Shown here: piece after piece, positions 1 to 7,278 of the stretch
How the letters are laid out: each line of letters begins with the position of its first letter
How positions within the stretch are numbered: the first letter of the stretch is position 1
Source: Acidimicrobiales bacterium
GTDB taxonomy: Bacteria > Actinomycetota > Acidimicrobiia > Acidimicrobiales > Iamiaceae
Assembly: GCA_020439505.1 (NCBI GenBank)
Contig: JAGQSO010000107.1
Coordinates: forward strand, 1 to 34,559
Reading direction: 5' to 3'
DNA length: 34,559 nucleotides
Program-made: the position numbers and the translations under genes
Notes under the pieces: generated by a model
What the model was told of the DNA's origin: nothing
Database searches by the model: none
The model's input: the letters and a program-made list of their open reading frames with translations, nothing else

Positions 1-28
1 CCCCCCGGCGGACCGCCACGCGGCCCGC

Positions 29-55
29 CCCCCGATGAAGGTCCCCCGATGAAGG
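29..55 (+). repeat. 14-bp-period tandem duplication around the first start codon
   Basis: The 13-mer CCCCCGATGAAGG occurs at 29-41 and again at 43-55, separated by one base, so the translation start context of the dehydrogenase gene is duplicated. The first copy holds an ATG at 35 that opens a five-codon frame (MKVPR) whose TGA at 50-52 overlaps the real ATG at 49-51 as ATGA. Whether this mini-frame is translated is unknown. The AAGG of the first copy is also placed to act as the ribosome binding site for the second ATG. Confidence 0.6.
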
Positions 56-1287
56 CGCTCCGCTTCCACCGAAAGCCCGGTCGTTACGCCGCCGCCGCCG
101 TTGCGGGACGGATCAAAGCCGGCTCGGGTGCGTCGGTCGGCCCCATCAGCCTGCGCGACGTCGACGAGCCCACCCTGCCGACCAGCGACTGGGTCAGGCT
201 CCGGCCCCGTCTGGCCGGGATCTGCGGCTCGGACCTGGCCACCATCGATGGCCACTCCAGCCGGTACTTCGAGCCGATCGTCTCGTTCCCCTTCACCCCC
301 GGCCACGAGGTGGTCGGCGACCTCGAGGACGGCACCAGGGCGGTGCTGATTCCGGTGCTTTCCTGCGCGGTGCGCGGCATCGAACCGCTCTGTCGAGCCT
401 GCGCCGATGGGCGAACGAACCACTGCGGCCGCTTGGCATTCGGCCACCTGGAACCGGGACTGCAGAGCGGCTTTTGCGAATCCACCGGCGGCGGGTGGTC
501 GGCCGAGATGGTCGCCCACCCCAGCCAGATCCTGCCGATCCCCGAAGACCTGTCCGACGAGGCGGCGGTGATGGTCGAGCCCACGGCCTGCGCGGTGCAC
601 GCGGCCCGCCAGGTCGCCACCCATGGGCCCCTGGACACGGTGGCGATCATCGGCACCGGCACCCTGGGCCTGCTGACCATCGCGGCGCTGCGTCACCCCA
701 CCGGTGGAGCATCGATCGAGCGGATCGTGGCCACCGGTAAGTACCCCCACCAAAAGGACCTGGCCCGATCCCTGGGCGCCGACCTCGTGGTCGCCCCGGG
801 CGAGCTGGGCCGGGTGGTCCGCTCCCTCACCGGCGCCTGGGTCCTGGGCGACGGTGCCGACGGACCTGCCACCGGGTCGGACGGTCAGCTCACCGACGGC
901 GTGGACCTGGTGGTCGACTGCGTCGGCACCGCCCAGAGCCTCTCCCAGGCTCTCAGCGTGGTGGCGCCCGGCGGAGAGGTGCTGGTGGTCGGCATGCCAG
1001 GTCACACCTCGCTCGACCTGACATCGCTGTGGCACCGCGAGACGGCCATCCGAGGCTGCTACGCCTACTCCCGGTCGGACTTCGAGGCTGCGGTGTCGGT
1101 CGTGGCCGATGCCGACCTCGCTCGCCTCGTCAGCGCCACCTACCCCCTGTCGCGCTACCGCGACGCCATCGAGCATGCCGCCACCGCCGGGCCCCGCGGC
1201 GCGGTGAAGGTGGCCTTCGACCTCCGCACCGCCCCCCGCCCCACCGCCGTCAATCCCGACGCCGCCTCCACCAAGGACACCATCTGA
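49..1287 (+). CDS. Zinc-dependent MDR-family alcohol/polyol dehydrogenase
   Basis: A 412-residue medium-chain dehydrogenase/reductase, expected to oxidise an alcohol or sugar alcohol with NAD(P)+ in the cytosol. The N-terminal GroES-like domain carries the catalytic zinc ligands C59 (GICGSD) and H86-E87 (GHEVVG). Four cysteines (C106, C115, C118, C126) form an unusually spaced structural-zinc lobe. A Rossmann fold starts near residue 199 with GTGTLG (202-207). It is slightly longer than the usual 340-380 residues because of insertions around 120-150 and 265-285. The ATG at 49 has AAGG eight bases upstream. Its TGA overlaps the ATG of the LarA-like gene by one base (TGATG), so the two are probably translated together. 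The substrate cannot be read from sequence; a sugar or hydroxyacid shared with the next enzyme is an inference. Confidence 0.85.
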   Translation: MKALRFHRKPGRYAAAAVAGRIKAGSGASVGPISLRDVDEPTLPTSDWVRLRPRLAGICGSDLATIDGHSSRYFEPIVSFPFTPGHEVVGDLEDGTRAVLIPVLSCAVRGIEPLCRACADGRTNHCGRLAFGHLEPGLQSGFCESTGGGWSAEMVAHPSQILPIPEDLSDEAAVMVEPTACAVHAARQVATHGPLDTVAIIGTGTLGLLTIAALRHPTGGASIERIVATGKYPHQKDLARSLGADLVVAPGELGRVVRSLTGAWVLGDGADGPATGSDGQLTDGVDLVVDCVGTAQSLSQALSVVAPGGEVLVVGMPGHTSLDLTSLWHRETAIRGCYAYSRSDFEAAVSVVADADLARLVSATYPLSRYRDAIEHAATAGPRGAVKVAFDLRTAPRPTAVNPDAASTKDTI

Positions 1288-2879
1288 TGCCCCGCCCCGG
1301 ATTCGTCCTCGACGTCGACAAGTCGACTCCGCCGATCCTCTTCCACCACGGAGAGGGGTTCCGCCTCGAGAAGCTGCCGGCGGGCCGGAGCCGGGTGATC
1401 TACCCGGGTGAGCCCTTCGCGGCCCTCGACGACGTCGAGGCCGAGATCCACCACGCGCTGCACAACCCGTTGGAGATGGAGCCGCTCCCCGCCCTGCTGA
1501 AGCCGGGGATGCGTCTGACCATCGCCTTCGACGACATCTCCCTGCCCCTGCCCCCCATGAAGCGGCCCGACATCCGCCAGCGGGTCATCGAACAGGTGCT
1601 CGACCTGGCGGCCGCCGCCGGCGTAGATGACGTCCACCTGATCGCGGCGTTGGCCCTGCACCGACGCATGACCGAGGCCGAACTTCGCGAAGCGGTCGGC
1701 GATCGGGTCTACGACGCCTTCGCCCCCAGCGGGGCCCTCTACAACCACGACGCCGAGGACCCCGACAACCTGGCCTTCCTGGGCACCACCAAGCACGGCG
1801 AAGAGGTCGAGATCAACAAGCGGGCCGCCGAGTCGGATCTGCTGGTCTATGTGAACATCAACATCGTCTCGATGGACGGCGGCCACAAGTCCACCGCCAC
1901 CGGCCTGGCCAGCTACCGCTCCATCAAGCACCACCACAACGTGCACACCATGCAGCACTCCCGCAGCTTCATGGACCGCCACAACTCAGAGCTCCACCAC
2001 TCCAACTGGCGGATGGGAGCGGTCATCCGCGACGCCGGGGTCAAGGTCTTCCAGATCGAGACCACCATCAACACCGACACCTTCGGCCAAGACGGCCCGA
2101 TGTCGGTGCTGGCCAAGCGAGAGTGGGAATGGACCACCCGCGACCGGGTGAGCTTCATCGGGATGCAACAGGGGCTCAAGCGCCTGTCCAGCCCGGCCCG
2201 ACGCAAGATCTTCCAGAACCACCGGGCCCCCTACGGGGTCACCTCGGTCACCGCCGGCGCCATCGAGCCGGTGCACGAACGCACCCTTCAGTTCTGTTTC
2301 GACCAGCACCTGGTCGAGGTCGAAGGTCAGACCGACATCTTGACCATGGGGCTGCCCTACATCTGCCCCTACAACGTCAACTCGATCATGAACCCGATCC
2401 TGGTCATGTGCCTCGGCCTCGGGTACTTCTTCAACATGTACCGGGGTAAGCCCCTGGTGCGCGAGGGGGGCGTGCTGATCATGACCCACCCCACCCCGTG
2501 GGAGTTCCACCCGGTTCACCACCCCAGCTACATCGACTTCTTCGAACAGGTCTTGGCCGACACCACCGACCCCAAGCTGATCGAGGAGCGCTGGGAGCGC
2601 CAGTTCGCCGAAGACGAGTGGTACCGCCACCTCTACCGCACCAGCTACGCCTACCACGGCGTCCACCCCTTCTACATGTGGTACTGGGGCAGCCACGCCC
2701 TCCAGCACCTGGGCCGGGTCATCGTGGTCGGCGGTGACACCCGCGCCGTCAAGCGCCTCGGTTTCAAGGCCGCCTCCACCCTCCAGGACGCCCTGGAGAT
2801 GGCCGAGGACGTGGTCGGACCGGGCGCTTCCATCACCCACTACAAGAACCCGCCGCTGGTGATGGCGGACGTCAAGTGA
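1287..2879 (+). CDS. LarA-like (DUF2088) nickel-pincer racemase/epimerase family protein
   Basis: A 530-residue protein related to lactate racemase LarA, whose family interconverts 2-hydroxyacids with a nickel-pincer nucleotide. Family landmarks are visible: an FDD segment (81-83), LALHRRMTEAEL (123-134) matching the LarA catalytic-His block with H125, an NHD triad near 153-155, and GGHKSTATG (198-206) where LarA has the lysine that binds the pincer cofactor. The C-terminal third (about 300-530) is rich in aromatic residues and histidines and is longer than in LarA (about 425 residues), so this is a divergent subfamily and lactate need not be the substrate. The ATG at 1287 overlaps the upstream stop; the same frame stays open upstream but runs inside the dehydrogenase gene. 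No larB, larC or larE is in view, so cofactor genes would have to be elsewhere. Confidence 0.75.
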   Translation: MPRPGFVLDVDKSTPPILFHHGEGFRLEKLPAGRSRVIYPGEPFAALDDVEAEIHHALHNPLEMEPLPALLKPGMRLTIAFDDISLPLPPMKRPDIRQRVIEQVLDLAAAAGVDDVHLIAALALHRRMTEAELREAVGDRVYDAFAPSGALYNHDAEDPDNLAFLGTTKHGEEVEINKRAAESDLLVYVNINIVSMDGGHKSTATGLASYRSIKHHHNVHTMQHSRSFMDRHNSELHHSNWRMGAVIRDAGVKVFQIETTINTDTFGQDGPMSVLAKREWEWTTRDRVSFIGMQQGLKRLSSPARRKIFQNHRAPYGVTSVTAGAIEPVHERTLQFCFDQHLVEVEGQTDILTMGLPYICPYNVNSIMNPILVMCLGLGYFFNMYRGKPLVREGGVLIMTHPTPWEFHPVHHPSYIDFFEQVLADTTDPKLIEERWERQFAEDEWYRHLYRTSYAYHGVHPFYMWYWGSHALQHLGRVIVVGGDTRAVKRLGFKAASTLQDALEMAEDVVGPGASITHYKNPPLVMADVK

Positions 2880-2892
2880 GCGGGTTGGTCCC

Positions 2893-3864
2893 GTGACCGA
2901 ACGCAAAGGCCTGGAGAAGGTGGCCGCCATCTATGAGGATGCGGCCCGACGGGTACCACGACCTCGGGACCTGGTGACGCGCGCCTCGTTCCCCTACGCG
3001 CCCCCCACCGTTCCCCTCACCGTCGAACCTCGCCGTGACGAACCCACCCTCGGCGCCCACTACGACTCGGACTGGGCTCGGCGCATGCCGGCCCGCTACG
3101 GCAGGTTCCTTCTCACCGAAGGTGTGCTGCGACCGGTCATCGCCGGTCTGGCCCAGCCCGAACGGCGGGGCCTGGACCGCCTGGCCGACCTGGACGGCCC
3201 GGCCATCTTCGCCGCCAACCACCACAGCCACCTCGATGCCGGCCTGCTGATCACATCGCTACCCGAGCCTCACCGCCACCAGGTGTTTGCCGGTGCCGCG
3301 GCCGACTACTTCTTCGACACCAGGACCAAGGCCACCGCCTCGGCGCTGTTCCTCAACGCCATCCCCATCGAACGCACCAAGGTCACCCGACGTTCGGCCG
3401 AACAGGCCGCTGAACTGCTCGATCGGGGCTGGTCCATGGTCATCTTCCCCGAAGGCGGCCGCTCACCCGACGGCTGGGGCCAACCGTTCAGGGGTGGGGC
3501 CGCCTACCTGTCCATCCGCTGCGGCGTTCCCATCGTTCCGATCCACCTGGCCGGAACGGGGCGCATCCTGCCCAAGGGCAAGAACCGGCCCAAGCCCGGT
3601 CGCACCGTGGTCACCTTCGGCAAGCCCCTGTTCCCCACCGACGGCGAGCGGTCCCAGGCCATGGCCGACCGCCTAGAACAAGCGGTGGCCGCACTGGCCG
3701 ACGAAGCGACGTCGGACTGGTACTCGGCCCGACGTCGGGCCGCCGCCGGCCAGACCCCCTCGTTGGGTTCTCCCACCGAAGGGGCTTGGCGCCGGGCTTG
3801 GGCGTTGAGCGCCCAGCGCAAACGCCCCCGCACCCCCACCAAACCCTGGCCCGACCTCGGCTAG
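2893..3864 (+). CDS. 1-acyl-sn-glycerol-3-phosphate acyltransferase (PlsC family)
   Basis: A 323-residue acyltransferase of the PlsC/LPLAT family, which transfers acyl chains to lysophosphatidic acid or related acceptors at the membrane face. Motif I is NHHSHLD (109-115, HX4D with H110 and D115), motif III is FPEGGRS (185-191), and VPIVPIHL (212-219) is motif IV. There is an approximately 100-residue N-terminal extension and a basic, proline-rich C-terminus (about 285-323). The GTG at 2893 is 13 bases after the LarA-like stop, so it is probably the third gene of that unit. Its TAG (3862-3864) shares the palindrome CTAG with the stop of the convergent gene. The exact acceptor is not predictable. 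Confidence 0.85.
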   Translation: MTERKGLEKVAAIYEDAARRVPRPRDLVTRASFPYAPPTVPLTVEPRRDEPTLGAHYDSDWARRMPARYGRFLLTEGVLRPVIAGLAQPERRGLDRLADLDGPAIFAANHHSHLDAGLLITSLPEPHRHQVFAGAAADYFFDTRTKATASALFLNAIPIERTKVTRRSAEQAAELLDRGWSMVIFPEGGRSPDGWGQPFRGGAAYLSIRCGVPIVPIHLAGTGRILPKGKNRPKPGRTVVTFGKPLFPTDGERSQAMADRLEQAVAALADEATSDWYSARRRAAAGQTPSLGSPTEGAWRRAWALSAQRKRPRTPTKPWPDLG

Positions 3865-5231
3865 CGCGGGGTACCGACGAACACCCACTGGGTACGGGTC
3901 GCCCCACCGGCCATGGCGCTACTCGGGTTGGAACTGAGGCGCACCTTGACGGAGTCAGGCATCGAGGTGATCCCGTCCAGATACCAGTGCTCCCCGGCCT
4001 GGCGTACGGGGATCTCGGTACGATCGAAATCCTTCCCATCGACCGAGTGCAGCACCTCATAGTTGCCCGACTCCGATGTCATCACCAGTGTCACGCCGAC
4101 CGGGCTGATGCTGAAGCCGGAGAGAAATTGACCATCAACGGGTCCGAGCACCGGGTTTGACTCCAGCGACGGGGCTGATCCACCCGCGAGTCTGATCAGA
4201 TCCACCGACCCAGTCATCATCTGCACCGTCAAGAGCTGTGGGGCACCATCGAAGTCACCGGAGGCCACAACTTCACCGGGGATCGAGATCGGTGGCCCCG
4301 ACCAGTCGTAGCCGTCAGGCGAGTACCGCGCCTCGGTCCAGACTTCGCCGCTCTCTGAGATCTGGCCTGAAGAGCCAGGGTGGGCGGTGACTGACCAGAA
4401 CCCGTCGGGCCCGGCCAGGATCTGACCTCCCATCGAGTCCGGAATGCCCGTAACAGGACGAAACGAGGTGGGATCGGGACCTCCGGACTCGGCCGGACCG
4501 GCGTGGTCCGAGCGGGCGAACACCCGAATCTGGCCGGACACCAGGTCACCGACGGCCGGATCCAGCCCCACCTTGACCCCGACCAGGGTCGTGCCGCCCC
4601 CGGCAGCCACGTCCAGGTCGGCCACGTAGAGCTTCCCGTGGAGTTCAGCCGACTCTGCCTCCAGGTCGAGCGGCAGGTCGGTAACGTCCCACCCACCATC
4701 GGCTCCTGAGGATGCCACCCGTATCGATCCGCCCAACGCAGCGGTACCCACCGCGTAGATGGTGTTGCCGTCGGAGGCGAGTCCCTTGACCCGAATGTCC
4801 TCGGGCATCTCGACCGCGGTCCATTCACTTCCGTCGGGCGACGAATAGACCACAGGCTCAGAGGCGACGGTCTGGTCCACTCCGCCCGTCGCCGTCGACA
4901 GCGCGTACACCGTACCGGAGTCGGCGATGACCATATCGGTGGCCGAGCCCAGGCCCTCCTTGACGTTGACGAGTGTCCAGTCGAGCGCGGACGCCACCTC
5001 GGTAGCCCTATCGCTGGCTACTTCGTCCGCCTGCCTTTCCGGTCGCAAACCCTGCCCGACAACGGTTCCACCGAGAAGTACCGCCACGCCGAGAGCGGCT
5101 CCGGCACCGGCACGCCGACGTCTACGGCGCGCCCGGGCTCGCTCGACGACGACAGGCGCGCCCACTCCCGGCAGTTCCAGGCCTTCCGCCCGAAGATGCA
5201 GGTAGTTCTCGTAGGGATCTCGCTCGTTCAT
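3861..5231 (-). CDS. Single-pass membrane protein with Asp-box ectodomain, coupled to an ECF sigma factor
   Basis: A 456-residue protein. Residues 1-40 are a charged cytosolic segment ending in a run of arginines, about 41-60 form one hydrophobic helix (AGAGAALGVAVLLGGTVVG), and the rest is an extracytoplasmic beta-rich domain. That domain contains repeated sialidase-type Asp-box-like motifs (SSPDGSEW, YSPDGYDW, HSVDGKDF), which suggests a beta-propeller. The ATG at 5231 overlaps the sigma factor stop as ATGA, indicating translational coupling; the frame stays open upstream only inside the sigma gene. By position it may be an anti-sigma factor or receptor, but the cytosolic part is only about 40 residues and has no zinc-binding anti-sigma (HXXXCXXC) motif. 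Role in sigma control is inference; topology and motifs are seen. Confidence 0.7.
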   Translation of the reverse strand: MNERDPYENYLHLRAEGLELPGVGAPVVVERARARRRRRRAGAGAALGVAVLLGGTVVGQGLRPERQADEVASDRATEVASALDWTLVNVKEGLGSATDMVIADSGTVYALSTATGGVDQTVASEPVVYSSPDGSEWTAVEMPEDIRVKGLASDGNTIYAVGTAALGGSIRVASSGADGGWDVTDLPLDLEAESAELHGKLYVADLDVAAGGGTTLVGVKVGLDPAVGDLVSGQIRVFARSDHAGPAESGGPDPTSFRPVTGIPDSMGGQILAGPDGFWSVTAHPGSSGQISESGEVWTEARYSPDGYDWSGPPISIPGEVVASGDFDGAPQLLTVQMMTGSVDLIRLAGGSAPSLESNPVLGPVDGQFLSGFSISPVGVTLVMTSESGNYEVLHSVDGKDFDRTEIPVRQAGEHWYLDGITSMPDSVKVRLSSNPSSAMAGGATRTQWVFVGTPR

Positions 5232-5806
5232 GACTTCCCCTCGGGGCGGAGGTGGTGAAGGTTCGACTGAAGGATCTGGTTGGCGCGGGAGAGTCGGCTC
5301 TTGACCGTTCCTTCGCGCAGGTGAAGGGCCGCCGCCGTGTCGGCCACTGACCACCCCAGGAGGTGACGGCACACGACCACGCTGCGGTGCTTGGGGTCGA
5401 GCTCGGCTAGGGCAGCCCGCACCGACGGCTCGCCAACATCGGGGTCGGTGACCCCAGCAGTTCCGACAGCCATCTCATAGAGGGGGCCGGGTCCACGGCG
5501 TCGATGGCGACGCAAGACCGACAGGGCCCAGTTCATGGCCACCCGATAGATCCATCCGGCGGGGTTGCCAGACGAGATCGAATCCCAGCGTTCATAGGCC
5601 CGAGTGAAGGCCTCGTCGGTGGCCTCGGCCGCAAGGTCGCCATCACCGAGAGAGAGCGCCACCGCCCGGCCGATGCGAAGCCGTTCGGTCTCGTAGAACT
5701 GCTCGAAGGAAGGAGTGACAGCCCGGAGGGCTACACGGTCGCCGCGGCCGGCCAAGCCTCTGGGTCCTTCTCTACACAGGTGAGCTGCAGTTTCATAGGG
5801 CGTCAC
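5228..5806 (-). CDS. ECF-type RNA polymerase sigma factor
   Basis: A 192-residue sigma-70 family ECF factor. Region 2 runs from about FEQFYETERLRIGRAV to AGWIYRVAMNWALSVLRRHRRR, including the DEAFTRAYERWD segment. A linker follows, then region 4 (AALAELDPKHRSVVVCRHLLGWSVADTAAAL and LREGTVKSRLSRA, a helix-turn-helix that reads the -35 element). There is no C-terminal extension. The GTG at 5806 has no Shine-Dalgarno but lies directly after an ECF-type promoter (5813-5841), consistent with a leaderless message. A TTG at 5749 behind AGAAGGA would give a 173-residue form that still keeps region 2. It is followed by the Asp-box membrane protein with an ATGA overlap. Confidence 0.9.
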   Translation of the reverse strand: MTPYETAAHLCREGPRGLAGRGDRVALRAVTPSFEQFYETERLRIGRAVALSLGDGDLAAEATDEAFTRAYERWDSISSGNPAGWIYRVAMNWALSVLRRHRRRGPGPLYEMAVGTAGVTDPDVGEPSVRAALAELDPKHRSVVVCRHLLGWSVADTAAALHLREGTVKSRLSRANQILQSNLHHLRPEGKS

Positions 5807-5812
5807 GGAGAA

Positions 5813-5841
5813 GAAACGCCGACGGACCCGATTCGGTTCCC
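5813..5841 (-). promoter_or_regulatory. Candidate ECF sigma promoter, probably autoregulatory
   Basis: On the minus strand GGGAACC (5841-5835) is followed after 16 bases by CGTTTC (5818-5813). This matches the GGAAC(C/T)-N16/17-CGTT pattern of actinobacterial ECF (SigE/SigH-like) promoters. The predicted transcription start falls at or just before the GTG at 5806. Autoregulation is inferred from position. Confidence 0.6.
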
Positions 5842-5942
5842 GCCCGCCCGACGCCGAGCGCCTCGACTCCCCGCGGCGTCCCGCTGGAGGTCTCGCTCAA
5901 CGGCAGGACCTCACGCGGCGCGGGCACCATCTGTCTGATTGG

Positions 5943-6347
5943 CTACTCGCCGCTGGTGGTCGACGTCGAAGTCGCCGTCGTTGTCGTGGCAGTAGCCGTT
6001 GTTGTCGATGCCGCGGTGGTGGTCGACGTTGCCCGGTCTTGTTCCTGGCACTTGGTCAGCGCGGCTCGGGTCAGGTCGTAGGGGTCGTCGTCTCGGTTGG
6101 GATCATCACGAGGGCCGGTGTCCTTACCCCGCTCGACCAAGCGGATGAGGTCCTCGTCCGGCAGGTTCTTCAGCAATGCATCGGTGACGCACCGCGACAG
6201 ATCGGGCGACAGGCCCGAGTCCTCGAAGGCCTGGACCAGGTCGTCATGGCTGGGCACGTCGGTGGCGCACCCCGTCAAGGACAGCGCGGCCAGGCACAGA
6301 CCCGCTCCCACCATCAGCCTTCTGACACAACGCCCACGCCCGAACAT
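5943..6347 (-). CDS. Small lipoprotein with Thr/Ser-rich C-terminal tail
   Basis: A 134-residue predicted lipoprotein. The N-terminus MFGRGRCVRRLMVGAGLCL is a basic-then-hydrophobic signal peptide that ends in the lipobox LTGC, with lipidated C27. The mature part has a short helical domain with two cysteines (RCVTDAL and TKCQEQ) that could pair, and its pattern resembles the small Cys-containing domains common in actinobacterial lipoproteins. The last 28 residues are almost only Thr, Ser and Ala, a low-complexity and possibly glycosylated tail. The ATG at 6347 is chosen because a TAGTGT box lies seven bases upstream and because it gives a proper signal peptide; the frame is open to 6395. I cannot name a function. 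Confidence 0.65.
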   Translation of the reverse strand: MFGRGRCVRRLMVGAGLCLAALSLTGCATDVPSHDDLVQAFEDSGLSPDLSRCVTDALLKNLPDEDLIRLVERGKDTGPRDDPNRDDDPYDLTRAALTKCQEQDRATSTTTAASTTTATATTTTATSTSTTSGE

Positions 6348-6354
6348 CTCGGCG

Positions 6355-6360
6355 ACACTA
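6355..6360 (-). promoter_or_regulatory. -10 box (TAGTGT) of a leaderless promoter
   Basis: TAGTGT on the minus strand matches TANNNT and ends seven bases before the lipoprotein ATG at 6347, the spacing expected for a transcript starting at the start codon. Confidence 0.45.
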
Positions 6361-6471
6361 CCGGCCACCAGCAGCGGAGCCTCGGTCGCCTCCACAGTCC
6401 CTGTGCAGTCCGTGGTGCTGCGAGAGATCTGCCAGGCGGTGGCCGTCGCGGTCGACTGCTGACAGCTGCGG

Positions 6472-7185
6472 TCAAACGAGGCGGCGTCTCAGTTCGACGT
6501 GGACCTCGGGGCCGAGGATCCGTTCGAGCGCGGGGGCCAACGACTCGAACACCGGCTCATCGCCGACATAGGCCCGGTCCCCTTCGGTACAACACCAGTG
6601 CATCGGGTCGCCGTCGTCACCCCAGTCCGAACGCGACCACGCCCGCACGGTGGCCTGTTCTCGACCGTCAGGTAGGTCGACCCAATCCACCTTGACCGGA
6701 AGCTGCCAGCACACCGACGGCTTCCAGTCCAGGGGCGACTCGCCGTCATCCAGGGCGGCGAGGTGGAGGGCGCAGCCTTCACCACCGGCAAAGCCGGGTC
6801 GGTTCAAGAACACGCATGCGCCGTCCACCACCCGGGTGAAGGTCCGGGTCTCATCGGCGAACACGCCGCCCTCGGCCGCCTCGCGATGGAACTGGAACCG
6901 GGCCGGGTCGAGAGTGGCGGCCAGGCCCGACACCGTGGCCGCCTCCTCTTCCCCGTCCAGGTGCGCACCCACTGAGCAACAGCCCTGGTTCAGCTCCAGT
7001 GCCGGCTCGGCCAGGATCCCCAGACAGCCACGGCCCCAAATGCACTCCCAGTTGGAGGCCATGAACTCTCGGTCGATCAGCCAAACCGTCTCGTTGGTCT
7101 CGATCTGCTCGTACCGAGGCGTATCGGAGTGCGAGCCACTCCCTACCGAGCCCGACGGGTCAGGGGTTGGCTCCGAAGTCACCAA
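6472..7185 (-). CDS. Cys-rich DUF3109-like conserved protein
   Basis: A protein of about 237 residues with nine cysteines in a pattern typical of a conserved actinobacterial family related to DUF3109/YkgJ: C48 and C54 (ECIWGRGCLGI), C69-C70 (GCCSVGA), C124 (DGACVFLNRPGF), C138 (GEGCALH), C159 (SVCWQLP) and C198-C199 (HWCCTE). These blocks are what I recognise. The family is presumed to bind zinc or an Fe-S cluster, but its function is unknown. The start is uncertain: TTG at 7185 is followed at once by GTG at 7182, neither with a clear ribosome binding site, and the first 25 residues look disordered. It is divergent from the helicase gene, and the two starts are about 75-95 bases apart. Confidence 0.75.
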   Translation of the reverse strand: MVTSEPTPDPSGSVGSGSHSDTPRYEQIETNETVWLIDREFMASNWECIWGRGCLGILAEPALELNQGCCSVGAHLDGEEEAATVSGLAATLDPARFQFHREAAEGGVFADETRTFTRVVDGACVFLNRPGFAGGEGCALHLAALDDGESPLDWKPSVCWQLPVKVDWVDLPDGREQATVRAWSRSDWGDDGDPMHWCCTEGDRAYVGDEPVFESLAPALERILGPEVHVELRRRLV

Positions 7186-7242
7186 CCGAGGCTAGGCCCT
7201 CAAGCCGCCCCTCGACCCGGACCGACAACGCGCGACAGGCCC

Positions 7243-7248
7243 TACCAT
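7243..7248 (+). promoter_or_regulatory. -10 box (TACCAT) of the helicase promoter
   Basis: TACCAT fits TANNNT and ends nine bases before a GTG at 7258 that is in frame with the helicase. This would suit a near-leaderless transcript starting at about 7255. Confidence 0.4.
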
Positions 7249-7278
7249 CGAACCACTGTGGGCTTGGACGGTGAGTCG

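Noticed and set aside
5807..5942. A plus-strand reading (…VPLEVSLNGRTSRG…) in the gap between the sigma factor and lipoprotein genes
   Set aside because: It resembles protein by composition but has no start codon or ribosome binding site, and it continues into the antisense of the Thr-rich lipoprotein tail. The gap is better explained by the ECF promoter.
5943..6035. Repetitive trinucleotide-rich stretch as a possible repeat array or CRISPR
   Set aside because: It is codon-level low complexity encoding the Thr/Ser tail of the lipoprotein, with no regular unit or spacers.
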